The notes under the pieces were generated by a model, which was not told where the DNA came from, made no database searches, and saw only the letters and a list, made by a program, of their open reading frames with translations. The translations under genes and the position numbers were made by a program. A stretch of DNA of 7,863 nucleotides. Source: Anaerolineaceae bacterium UBA6801 (GTDB lineage: Bacteria > Chloroflexota > Anaerolineae > Anaerolineales > Anaerolineaceae). Location: the NCBI GenBank assembly GCA_002452315.1, contig DKFH01000047.1, positions 1 through 7,863 on the forward strand, written 5' to 3'. The stretch's first letter is position 1; every line of letters starts with the position of its first letter. Positions 1 through 6,318 of the stretch are shown one piece after another.

Positions 1-89
1 TCTCATTATTATAGACACAGAGGGCCTCCCCAGAACCGGAAGCCCCAGAGATATCAGAGCCTATTGCTGAACAGCCAGCCACTCAAGCA

Positions 90-1304
90 GTGACGCTGAA
101 AATATACCTGCTCGACTATACGCCAGATACAATTGCCTGGCTGAATAGTGAGATCAACCCGAAATTTGAAGCAGACCACCCCGGGGTCAAAGTTGAAATT
201 ACAGAAGGGTCATGGTCAGGATGGGACACAACCTTCAGTGGTTTCTTTGCCGCCGGTGAAGGCCCTGATATCATCAACCTGGGTTCAGAGATGAACACCC
301 TCTATGGTGACAGCCTTGCGGACATGGAGGAATTTTTAGGAGAAAGCGCCTGGCCGGATATCAAGAATTTTGGCCCAGCCCTCGAAAATGCCAAATTTGA
401 GGGGAAGATCCGCGGTCTGCCCATCTTCACAGCCCCCCGCTATGTGTTCTGCCGTACAGATCTGATGGAAGCCGCAGGTTGGACCACCGGGACACCCAAG
501 AACTTTGAGGAGTGGGTCACTTTTGCTGAGCAAGCATCAATTATCGACCCTGCTACCAACTCCCTCATCCAGCAAGCCCTAGTGCCAGTAGATGCTGGCT
601 CCATGGCAGACTGGCAGTGGTGGCTCCTGGTCTTCTATTCCCTCGGCGGAGAGCTTTACAAAGCAGATGGTTCACCGAACTTTGATTCAGCAGAAGCCCT
701 GGCGACCACGGAGTTTCTATTTGACATGCGCCAGGCAACTTATGGCCCTGCAATGGATGCCGTGGGTGCCCTCCCCACCGGTCAAGGATCTGTCATCGAT
801 GTGAACGATGAGACAGGTGAGGATAATGGCGCTGTCTGCCTGGCCCACTCAGGCTGGGCTGCCCCGCCATTCACACGGCCGATTTGGGAATCAATCAGCA
901 TCGACCCCTTCTATGGCGATCCTGACAACTTCCCCAACAGCCGGCCTGTGGTACTGGCCTTCAACGACTGGCTGGCCGTCGCTGGTTACTCCCAGAACAA
1001 GGAACTGGCTGCCGAGTGGTTGAAAGTCGCTTTCAGCAGAGAGGCGAACAACAAGTGGAATGAGACCATGGGTCTGATCCCCGCCCGTGACGATGCGCAA
1101 TTTGGCTTTGTGGTCGAATCACCACAGCTTCAACGTGAAGCTGAACTCGCTTCCCAATTCGGCGTCGGGTTTGCTGGTATCAAGGAAGCCGCAAAGCTTT
1201 CAACCATCATGCAAGATGCCCTTGGTAAATTGGTCACCGAAGAACTGACGGCACAAGAGGTTGTTGATAAGATACAATCTGAATATATTGATGCATTGAA
1301 TTAA
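90..1304 (+). CDS. ABC transporter sugar-binding lipoprotein (family 1 extracellular solute-binding protein), 5' end missing
   Basis: This is the extracytoplasmic binding component of a carbohydrate ABC importer, which captures the sugar and hands it to the two permeases encoded just downstream. The protein has the family-1 layout: an N-terminal beta strand and helix (TLKIYLLDYTPD), the 'AAGEGPDIINLGSE' segment near residues 54-67, a Trp/aromatic-rich centre (DWQWWLLVFYSLGGELY) that fits a sugar-binding cleft, and a C-terminal part with 'GLIPAR'. The only possible start, GTG at 90, is doubtful: there is no Shine-Dalgarno sequence and no signal peptide. The same frame is open from 15 to 89 and encodes a Pro/Glu/Ala-rich stretch (SPEPEAPEISEP...) typical of the linker after a lipobox cysteine. 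It is blocked by TAG at 12-14. I infer that the true gene starts upstream with a lipoprotein signal and is cut by the window edge, a frameshift or a nonsense change. The family call is sure; the start is not. Confidence 0.85.
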   Translation: MTLKIYLLDYTPDTIAWLNSEINPKFEADHPGVKVEITEGSWSGWDTTFSGFFAAGEGPDIINLGSEMNTLYGDSLADMEEFLGESAWPDIKNFGPALENAKFEGKIRGLPIFTAPRYVFCRTDLMEAAGWTTGTPKNFEEWVTFAEQASIIDPATNSLIQQALVPVDAGSMADWQWWLLVFYSLGGELYKADGSPNFDSAEALATTEFLFDMRQATYGPAMDAVGALPTGQGSVIDVNDETGEDNGAVCLAHSGWAAPPFTRPIWESISIDPFYGDPDNFPNSRPVVLAFNDWLAVAGYSQNKELAAEWLKVAFSREANNKWNETMGLIPARDDAQFGFVVESPQLQREAELASQFGVGFAGIKEAAKLSTIMQDALGKLVTEELTAQEVVDKIQSEYIDALN

Positions 1305-1322
1305 ATCCAATAGGATCCTCAA

Positions 1323-1353
1323 GGTAGGGTGAGGAAAAAACCCTCACCCTACC
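1323..1353 (+). promoter_or_regulatory. Intra-operon stem-loop between binding-protein and permease genes
   Basis: A perfect 12-bp inverted repeat (GGTAGGGTGAGG at 1323-1334 and its complement at 1342-1353) encloses a 7-nt loop, AAAAAAC. It lies 18 nt after the binding-protein stop and 24 nt before the permease start. No T-run follows, since the next bases are GGGGCAATCC, so it does not fit a standard intrinsic terminator. In other sugar ABC operons, stem-loops at this position stabilise the upstream mRNA or attenuate transcription, so that binding protein is made in excess over permeases. That role is inferred here. The structure leaves the weak permease ribosome site (about 1369-1373) free. 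Confidence 0.7.
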
Positions 1354-1377
1354 GGGGCAATCCATGATGGTGGTCTG

Positions 1378-2532
1378 ATGTTCAATAACCCATATTTTGA
1401 TCTGATCCAAACCGCTGTGCTTACAGTGGGCTTCATTATCTTCGCATGCTTTGCTTTAGGTTACCTGGCTAAGTGGGTGTCTAAAAAACGCGGCGCACCC
1501 TCATTCAAACAACAGGATGTTTTCGCTGGATACTTTTTTGCTGCACCCTGGATTGTCGGATTTCTTATCTTTGTCCTTATCCCGCTGTTGTTTTCTTTGT
1601 ATTGGAGCTTTACCGACTACCGGGTAACGGCAACCACACCTGCCAACTGGGTCGGGCTGGAAAATTATGCCAACCTGCTGACGAAGGATGAAGGGTTTCG
1701 TGCTTCGATCATCAACACCCTCTACCTGACCGTGATCGGCTTACCCCTGCAAATGGGCGCCGCCTTATTCCTGGCGGTTTTGCTTAACCAAAAGATCCCA
1801 GGTGAACGCATTTTCCGCATGGGGTTCTATTTGCCCGTCATCCTCGGGTTCAATACGGCGGTCCTGCTGGTCTGGCGGCTGATGTTGAATACCGGAACTG
1901 GCATTATCAATCAAATTATCCGTGCCGCCACGAATGCAATCCCGCCTTTGGGGTATGTTGTTCGAGCCGCAATCTATGTGCAGGAGGTGGTTACAGCATT
2001 TTTCCTGGGGTTGAGTTCGGGAAAGTTTAACCTGCTAAATAAAGTCATCGAAACGGGCTTTCCGGCTGCCAACCGGGTACCGATGTGGGTGGAAAGCCCG
2101 CTCTGGACAAAGATGTCTGTGATCTTGCTGATGATTTGGGGATGCGGCGCAATGATGCTGATTTTCCTGGCAGGATTGAACAACATCCCTGCTGAACTGC
2201 ATGAAGCCGCCGAAGTCGACGGCGCCTCAAGGATCAAGCGGTTTTTCAAAATCTCCCTCCCACTTTTAACGCCCTACATTTTTTATAACCTGGTTGTCGG
2301 ATTAATTAATTCACTCCAAATTTTTGAGCCGATCTTCGTACTCTACCGAGATAATCAACCCCTGCTCTCCTCAACCATTTCTATGGTTTACTATTTGTGG
2401 CAAAAAAGCTTCAGCCATTTTGAGATCGGATACGGTTCAGCGATCTCTTGGGTAATCCTGGTCTTTATTTTGATTGTGACCCTGATTCAATTTAGGCTGC
2501 AAAAACGCTGGGTCAATTATGACCTCTATTAG
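1378..2532 (+). CDS. ABC sugar transporter permease, MalF/UgpA type
   Basis: One of the two inner-membrane permease subunits of a carbohydrate importer. The binding-protein-dependent permease signature (EAA loop, the contact site for the ATPase) is at residues 276-300: E276-A-A-E-V-D-G282 followed by the 'ISLPLLTP' stretch. Membrane segments are visible near residues 10-31, 50-78, 112-136, 148-170, 246-267, 300-320 and 355-375. At 384 residues it is longer than the common UgpA-like length of about 300. The extra length is an N-terminal helix with a cytoplasmic Lys/Arg patch (K32-R38) and a segment of about 43 residues inserted before the EAA domain. The ATG at 1378 has only a weak GGTGG ribosome site at 1369-1373. 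The gene ends with TAG, and the next gene begins 10 nt later. Substrate specificity cannot be read from the permease itself. Confidence 0.93.
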   Translation: MFNNPYFDLIQTAVLTVGFIIFACFALGYLAKWVSKKRGAPSFKQQDVFAGYFFAAPWIVGFLIFVLIPLLFSLYWSFTDYRVTATTPANWVGLENYANLLTKDEGFRASIINTLYLTVIGLPLQMGAALFLAVLLNQKIPGERIFRMGFYLPVILGFNTAVLLVWRLMLNTGTGIINQIIRAATNAIPPLGYVVRAAIYVQEVVTAFFLGLSSGKFNLLNKVIETGFPAANRVPMWVESPLWTKMSVILLMIWGCGAMMLIFLAGLNNIPAELHEAAEVDGASRIKRFFKISLPLLTPYIFYNLVVGLINSLQIFEPIFVLYRDNQPLLSSTISMVYYLWQKSFSHFEIGYGSAISWVILVFILIVTLIQFRLQKRWVNYDLY

Positions 2533-2535
2533 GAG
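2531..2535 (+). promoter_or_regulatory. Ribosome binding site of the second permease gene
   Basis: AGGAG overlaps the TAG stop of the upstream permease gene and lies 7 nt before the ATG at 2543. It fixes this start and suggests reinitiation or coupling between the two permease genes. Confidence 0.8.
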
Positions 2536-2542
2536 TTGGTAA

Positions 2543-3385
2543 ATGAAAAACCTCTGGCCAATACTCAAACGCATCTTCATGTATATCTTGCTAACCGGGG
2601 CCACACTATTAATGAGCTTCCCGCTGTTATGGATGATCTCTTCATCGTTGAAAACATTGGAGGAGACCAATTCGCCCGGAATAATCTGGATACCCAAGCA
2701 AGTCACCTGGGATGCCTATATCAATATTTTCCAGAACACCAATTTTTTACGTTCCTATTTCAACTCCATTTTCTTTGTCTCGTTTGCCCTTGCAGGCACG
2801 CTCATTTCCATCGCAGCAGTGGCTTATGCCTTTAGCAGGGTTGATTGGCCAGGCCGCAATCTGGTGTTTTTCCTGATGCTTTCCACAATGATGATTCCGC
2901 CACAGGCCCTAATCGTCCCGCAATATGTGTTCTTCAACAAATTAGGCTGGATCGGGACGTTTAATCCGATCATTATTCCGGGTTACTTCGCCGGCGGTGC
3001 AGCCATGATATTCCTCTTAAAGCAATCCATGGAGCAAATTCCTAAAGAGATGAATGAGGCAGCCATTATGGATGGTGCCGGCCACATCCAAATTTGGTGG
3101 GAAATCGTGCTGCCCCTGGTCAAAGCGCCGATTGCCACCGTTGCCACCTTCCTCTTTGTCGGCTTCTGGAACAGCTTATTGATGCCCTTGATGTACCTGC
3201 AGACCGTCGACCTTTACACACTGCCTGTCTACATAACCACCTTATATAATATCAACCAAACCGTTCAGCAATGGCCGACGATCATGGCTGCGGCCGTATT
3301 AACAACGGTACCCCTCATTATAGTGTTTTTCTTCGCCCAACGTTTCATCCTGGATAGTGTGGTCCTTTCCGGATTGAAGGGTTAG
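2543..3385 (+). CDS. ABC sugar transporter permease, MalG/UgpE type
   Basis: The second permease subunit, which should pair with the preceding MalF-type protein to form the membrane channel. The length of 280 residues is normal for the family. There are six predicted membrane helices, the first at about residues 12-32 and the last near 245-266. The typical 'FPLLWMISSSLKT' motif follows the first helix, 'AAVAYAFSRVDWPGR' opens the core domain, and the EAA loop is at residues 172-190 (E172-A-A-I-M-D-G178, then 'IVLPLVKAP'). The C-terminus 'FILDSVVLSGLKG' is the usual MalG-like ending (QRxxxxGLxxGAxKG in relatives). Start choice is supported by AGGAG 7 nt upstream. The beta-N-acetylhexosaminidase gene begins one base after its stop. 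No ATP-binding subunit gene lies next to it. Confidence 0.94.
   Translation: MKNLWPILKRIFMYILLTGATLLMSFPLLWMISSSLKTLEETNSPGIIWIPKQVTWDAYINIFQNTNFLRSYFNSIFFVSFALAGTLISIAAVAYAFSRVDWPGRNLVFFLMLSTMMIPPQALIVPQYVFFNKLGWIGTFNPIIIPGYFAGGAAMIFLLKQSMEQIPKEMNEAAIMDGAGHIQIWWEIVLPLVKAPIATVATFLFVGFWNSLLMPLMYLQTVDLYTLPVYITTLYNINQTVQQWPTIMAAAVLTTVPLIIVFFFAQRFILDSVVLSGLKG
3376..3381 (+). promoter_or_regulatory. Ribosome binding site of the beta-N-acetylhexosaminidase gene
   Basis: GAAGGG lies inside the last codons of the permease gene, 5 nt before the ATG at 3387. With the stop (3383-3385) only one base from that ATG, translation of the two genes is probably coupled. Confidence 0.65.
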
Positions 3386-3386
3386 T

Positions 3387-4964
3387 ATGGAAAATCTCTC
3401 CCATTCGATCGGTCAAAAGTTGCTGTTAGCCTTTGATGGCATTGAAAAACCACCTGTTGAAACAATCAAGCTCATCGAGAGGATAAAACCAGTTGGATTT
3501 ACATTTTTCCGCAGTTTAAACATTGGCACGCTTGCCCAGGTCCGTAAGTTGACGGGCGCCCTCCAAAATTTGGCACGTGAGCTGGGACTGCCGCCATTCT
3601 TGATTTGCACAGACCAGGAAGGCGGCCAGCTCATGGCCATTGGTGATTGCACTCCGTTGCCCGGCAATATGGCACTGGGCTCGACACAATCCCCTGAATT
3701 AGCATTTAAAGCCGGCCGGGTGCTTGGGTCAGAATTGGCCGCACTGGGGATCAACGTCAATTACGCCCCCTGTGCGGATGTCAACATCAATCCCAACAAC
3801 CCGGTGATCGGCATTCGCTCATTTGGCGATGATCCCACACTGGTCGGACTTTTAGCAAGTGCGCAGATAAAAGGGATCCAGTCCGTAGGTGTGGCTGCAA
3901 CGGTCAAACATTTCCCAGGTCATGGCGATACCCAGGTGGATTCACACCACAAAAGGTCTGTGCTGCCCCACGGTTTTGAACGGCTCAAAGCTATCGAATT
4001 ACCGCCCTTTATGGATGCCATCAACGCAGGCGTACATCTGGTGATGACCGCCCACCTCGGCATTCAAGCACTGGATGGCATCAACCCACCGCCGGCGACG
4101 CTTTCTTACCGGGTGATCACCGACCTGTTGCGGCAGGAAATGGGATTCAATGGTGTAGTCGTCAGTGATGCCTTTGATATGGGCGCTATCCGGCAGGGCG
4201 ATGCGCTCGGCGAGGAGGCAATCACAGCCGTGCAGGCTGGTATTGACTTGCTCTTGCTCACCAGTGACCCCAGTGACCAACTGCGCATCTATGATTCGCT
4301 CATCAAAGCCTATCATCTGGGAAAAATCCGGGCTGACTCTCTCCAAGCATCCATCTCGCGGATCAATGCCTTGAAGGACTGGATTTCAACCTATTTCCAG
4401 GCACCCTCGCCCGGGATCATCCGCTCCCCGGAACACCTGCGTGTGGCAGACGAGATCGCGGAACGGTCAATCACGCTTGTGAAAGATAGGGACCGGCAAT
4501 TACCGCTCCAGCTCACTCCCGAACAACGCATCGCGGTCATCTCTCCAGAACCACAAGACCTCACGCCCGCAGATTCTTCCTCCTACGTGAAACTGGCCTT
4601 GGCTGCGGAAGTTCAAGCGCATCATCCAAATACGCTCGGCTTTACCACAAGTTTGGCCCCCGAAAAACACCAAAGAGAAAGTCTCATTGCCAGCCTAGAG
4701 CACTGTGACCTCATCATCGCTGGGACGATCAATGCGTTTTCTAACCCCCAACAAGCAGCATTAATTCAAGAATTGTTTGAAACCAACCTCCCGGTGATCG
4801 TTATCGCCATGCGTTTGCCGTATGACCTTGAGGCGTTTCCACAGATCAGTACCTATCTTTGCACCTACGGTATTCTTCCCCCATCGATGAAGGCTGTGGC
4901 CAAGGCGTTGTTCGGTAAAATTCCAATCCAGGGTAAGCTGCCGGTCTCGGTCAACACGAAATAA
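3387..4964 (+). CDS. Glycoside hydrolase family 3 beta-N-acetylhexosaminidase (NagZ/CbsA-like)
   Basis: Predicted to remove terminal beta-linked GlcNAc from oligosaccharides in the cytoplasm; there is no signal peptide. The N-terminal TIM-barrel domain covers about residues 8-330. It carries D76-Q-E-G-G, 'NPVIGIRSFGDDP', and the NagZ signature K174-H-F-P-G-H-G-D-T...D185-S-H187. In the characterised enzymes this Asp-His pair serves as the acid/base dyad. The nucleophile is D261 in 'VVSDAFDMGAI'. A second alpha/beta domain (about 346-525) ends in 'GKLPVSV', giving the two-domain Bacillus NagZ plan rather than the short E. coli form. Where E. coli NagZ has 'EGGRVQR', this protein has 'EGGQLMA'. 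Its position last in the importer operon, one base after the permease gene, suggests it cleaves what the transporter brings in, such as chito-oligomers or muropeptide sugars. A glycan phosphorylase activity, known for some family members, is not excluded. Confidence 0.92.
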   Translation: MENLSHSIGQKLLLAFDGIEKPPVETIKLIERIKPVGFTFFRSLNIGTLAQVRKLTGALQNLARELGLPPFLICTDQEGGQLMAIGDCTPLPGNMALGSTQSPELAFKAGRVLGSELAALGINVNYAPCADVNINPNNPVIGIRSFGDDPTLVGLLASAQIKGIQSVGVAATVKHFPGHGDTQVDSHHKRSVLPHGFERLKAIELPPFMDAINAGVHLVMTAHLGIQALDGINPPPATLSYRVITDLLRQEMGFNGVVVSDAFDMGAIRQGDALGEEAITAVQAGIDLLLLTSDPSDQLRIYDSLIKAYHLGKIRADSLQASISRINALKDWISTYFQAPSPGIIRSPEHLRVADEIAERSITLVKDRDRQLPLQLTPEQRIAVISPEPQDLTPADSSSYVKLALAAEVQAHHPNTLGFTTSLAPEKHQRESLIASLEHCDLIIAGTINAFSNPQQAALIQELFETNLPVIVIAMRLPYDLEAFPQISTYLCTYGILPPSMKAVAKALFGKIPIQGKLPVSVNTK

Positions 4965-5060
4965 CGACCGCCCATAAAGTATCCCGATCGCTCAACCCGA
5001 CCGGTAATCCCCTAAATCAATAAACGCTCAAGCAAATACATCAAGAGCTTGTTTTATCCA

Positions 5061-5069
5061 TGCTATAAT
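5061..5069 (+). promoter_or_regulatory. Extended -10 promoter element for the membrane-protein unit
   Basis: TGC followed by a perfect TATAAT (5064-5069) makes a sigma-70-type extended -10 element. No good -35 hexamer is seen 16-18 nt upstream (the region reads TCAAGA), which extended -10 promoters tolerate. Transcription would start near 5075-5078, giving a leader of about 30 nt before the ATG at 5107. Confidence 0.6.
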
Positions 5070-5094
5070 CTTGAGTCATGGTCGGCCGATTTAT

Positions 5095-5100
5095 GAGGAG
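5095..5100 (+). promoter_or_regulatory. Ribosome binding site deciding the start of the small membrane protein
   Basis: GAGGAG, 6 nt before the ATG at 5107, is a strong Shine-Dalgarno sequence. It favours this ATG over an in-frame TTG at 5071, which sits directly against the -10 box and would lie before or at the transcription start. Confidence 0.8.
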
Positions 5101-5106
5101 AAGATA

Positions 5107-5481
5107 ATGTTCAGTGCTGCCTTCAGTGCATTTTGGATCATGGCGGGTTACCTTATCCTGCTAGTCTTGATGGGCGTTTTTACCACCAAGCTGGGGAAAA
5201 TGAGGGGGATTAAAACCAGTACCGGTTACCTGGGGGCGTTGTTTTGGGTATTGGGAGTCATCTTCTACTTCATCCTGGCGCAGGTTAGGTCTCCCGATGC
5301 CCTCATCCTGATCACCATCAGCATCGTGGCTCCTCTCTTTTACCTTATCAACCTGGTCGCCATTCTGCTGAAGAAAAAACAGCCCTGGGTTGATCCCAAC
5401 TACAAAGTAAAAGGCTTAACCTACCTGCTGATCTTCGTTGTGGCCCTGATCGTTTATGTGATCGGTTTGGTTATCGCCTAA
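5107..5481 (+). CDS. Small four-helix membrane protein of unknown function
   Basis: I do not recognise this family. The 124-residue product is almost entirely hydrophobic, with four predicted membrane segments at about residues 5-25, 40-58, 65-88 and 103-123. Two basic loops (K28-K36 and K89-K91) are separated by even numbers of helices, which by the positive-inside rule places both in the cytoplasm with the N- and C-termini outside. Conserved-looking features are 'TKLGKMRGIKTSTGYLGALFW' after helix 1 and 'KKKQPWVDPNYKVKG' between helices 3 and 4. There is no catalytic motif. The start is set by a strong ribosome site. The gene has its own promoter element, separate from the sugar operon upstream, and lies 77 nt before a DUF998-like gene on the same strand, with which it may be cotranscribed. 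A TTG start at 5071 would add 12 residues and is unlikely. Confidence 0.8.
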   Translation: MFSAAFSAFWIMAGYLILLVLMGVFTTKLGKMRGIKTSTGYLGALFWVLGVIFYFILAQVRSPDALILITISIVAPLFYLINLVAILLKKKQPWVDPNYKVKGLTYLLIFVVALIVYVIGLVIA

Positions 5482-5558
5482 ATCCTGGGGGATTATTAAG
5501 CACTGGAGAATAAATAATCAACAAAACATTACTTTTATTGAAGGGACGCTATTAATTG

Positions 5559-6212
5559 ATGCACAACCCATCCACATTCATCGTCCTAGGGATCGCTGGG
5601 GCTGCATTCTCAATCCTGGGTACGATAATCAGCGCTGCTGCTTACCGGGGCAAACGCGGGGAAGTCTATTCGCCCCTGAACCATTTCATCTCCGAACTGG
5701 GCGAGGTGGGCGTCTCCCGCTTGGCTTGGGCTTTTAACCTGAGTATAATCCTGAGCGGTTTGTGTCTCATTCCAGCTGTTGTTGTGTTGGGATTGATTAT
5801 GCCCGGCGTGATATCAAAGCTCGGAATGGTTGCCGGGATTGTGACAGCGGTCGGATTAGCCTTGGTTGGCGTGTTCCCAATGAACAAACTCAAGCCCCAC
5901 GGCATTGCCGCGCTGACCTTCTTCCGGGCAGGCCTTCTGATGGTGCTCCTTTTTTCCCTAGCGATCGCCCTACAACCTGAATCAGCCCTCGTGTTGCCCC
6001 ATGCGTACAGCCTGGCAGGCTTGCCCGCCATCCTGGCCTTTGGTGGCTTTCTGATCATGATGCGTAAAACCAGCGCCGAGGAAACCGATGACCCTCTGCA
6101 ACCCATGGAAGGGGAACGTCCCAAATTTTGGCTGATGCCCACAGTGGAATGGACCATTTTTGTCACCATTGTGCTCTGGTTCCTCCTGATTACGCTTGGA
6201 TTATCCAGATAA
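5559..6212 (+). CDS. DUF998-like integral membrane protein
   Basis: A 217-residue membrane protein of unknown biochemical function, with features of the DUF998 family. It has about six hydrophobic segments (near residues 7-28, 58-80, 86-106, 117-138, 145-166 and 193-214). The motif 'YSPLNHFISELG' at residues 37-48 follows helix 1, and 'VGVFPMNKLKPHGIAALTFF' at about 103-122 matches the family's FP...HG pattern. A charged loop (residues about 168-190, rich in E, D and P) lies before the last helix. A start at ATG 5559 is chosen; a TTG directly before it (5556) would add one residue and sits at better spacing (9 nt rather than 12) from the GAAGGGA ribosome site at 5540-5546. The gene is the last plus-strand gene before the convergent uronate isomerase. 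The family name is fairly secure, the function is not known. Confidence 0.82.
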   Translation: MHNPSTFIVLGIAGAAFSILGTIISAAAYRGKRGEVYSPLNHFISELGEVGVSRLAWAFNLSIILSGLCLIPAVVVLGLIMPGVISKLGMVAGIVTAVGLALVGVFPMNKLKPHGIAALTFFRAGLLMVLLFSLAIALQPESALVLPHAYSLAGLPAILAFGGFLIMMRKTSAEETDDPLQPMEGERPKFWLMPTVEWTIFVTIVLWFLLITLGLSR

Positions 6213-6271
6213 TACGGAAGAGTGAAGAACAAATATCCAATCTCGCACAGAACCATCGCGCCGCTATTGCT

Positions 6272-6290
6272 AGGCAGGTCTGGCCTGTCT
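6272..6290 (+). terminator. Weak stem-loop between convergent genes
   Basis: A 7-bp stem (AGGCAGG at 6272-6278 against CCTGTCT at 6284-6290, with one G-U pair in plus-strand RNA) and a 5-nt loop lie in the 106-bp gap between the DUF998-like gene and uxaC. No T-run follows closely, so termination is only a possibility suggested by the position. In minus-strand RNA the stem has a mismatch. Confidence 0.25.
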
Positions 6291-6318
6291 CCCACCTTGG
6301 TCTTTAATCGCGTAAGGA

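Noticed and set aside
12..14. TAG in the binding-protein frame read as a recoded or readthrough codon
   Set aside because: TAG ends both permease genes (2530-2532 and 3383-3385) at the expected lengths, so it is a normal stop here; a truncated or damaged 5' end is the simpler explanation.
1305..1377. Reading the 12-bp stem-loop as an intrinsic terminator ending the operon
   Set aside because: There is no T-run after the stem, and the permease genes that follow have no visible promoter of their own, so complete termination would be unlikely.
3413..3760. 115-codon minus-strand frame inside the GH3 gene
   Set aside because: It is antisense to the catalytic domain, and no recognisable protein feature or ribosome site supports it.
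5029..5057. Possible terminator after the GH3 gene: CAAGC/GCTTG stem followed by TTTTAT
   Set aside because: The stem is only 5 bp with a loop of 13 nt, and the T-rich stretch overlaps the upstream part of the next promoter; too weak to call.
5491..5519. Inverted repeat GATTATT...AATAATC between the two membrane-protein genes
   Set aside because: It is a 7-bp, almost wholly A/T stem with a 15-nt loop and no T-run; likely chance in an A/T-rich gap.
5666..6295. 209-codon minus-strand open frame opposite the DUF998-like gene
   Set aside because: It is rich in Arg/Pro/Ser with no domain, has no good ribosome site, and lies opposite a gene with clear family motifs; it is a shadow frame.
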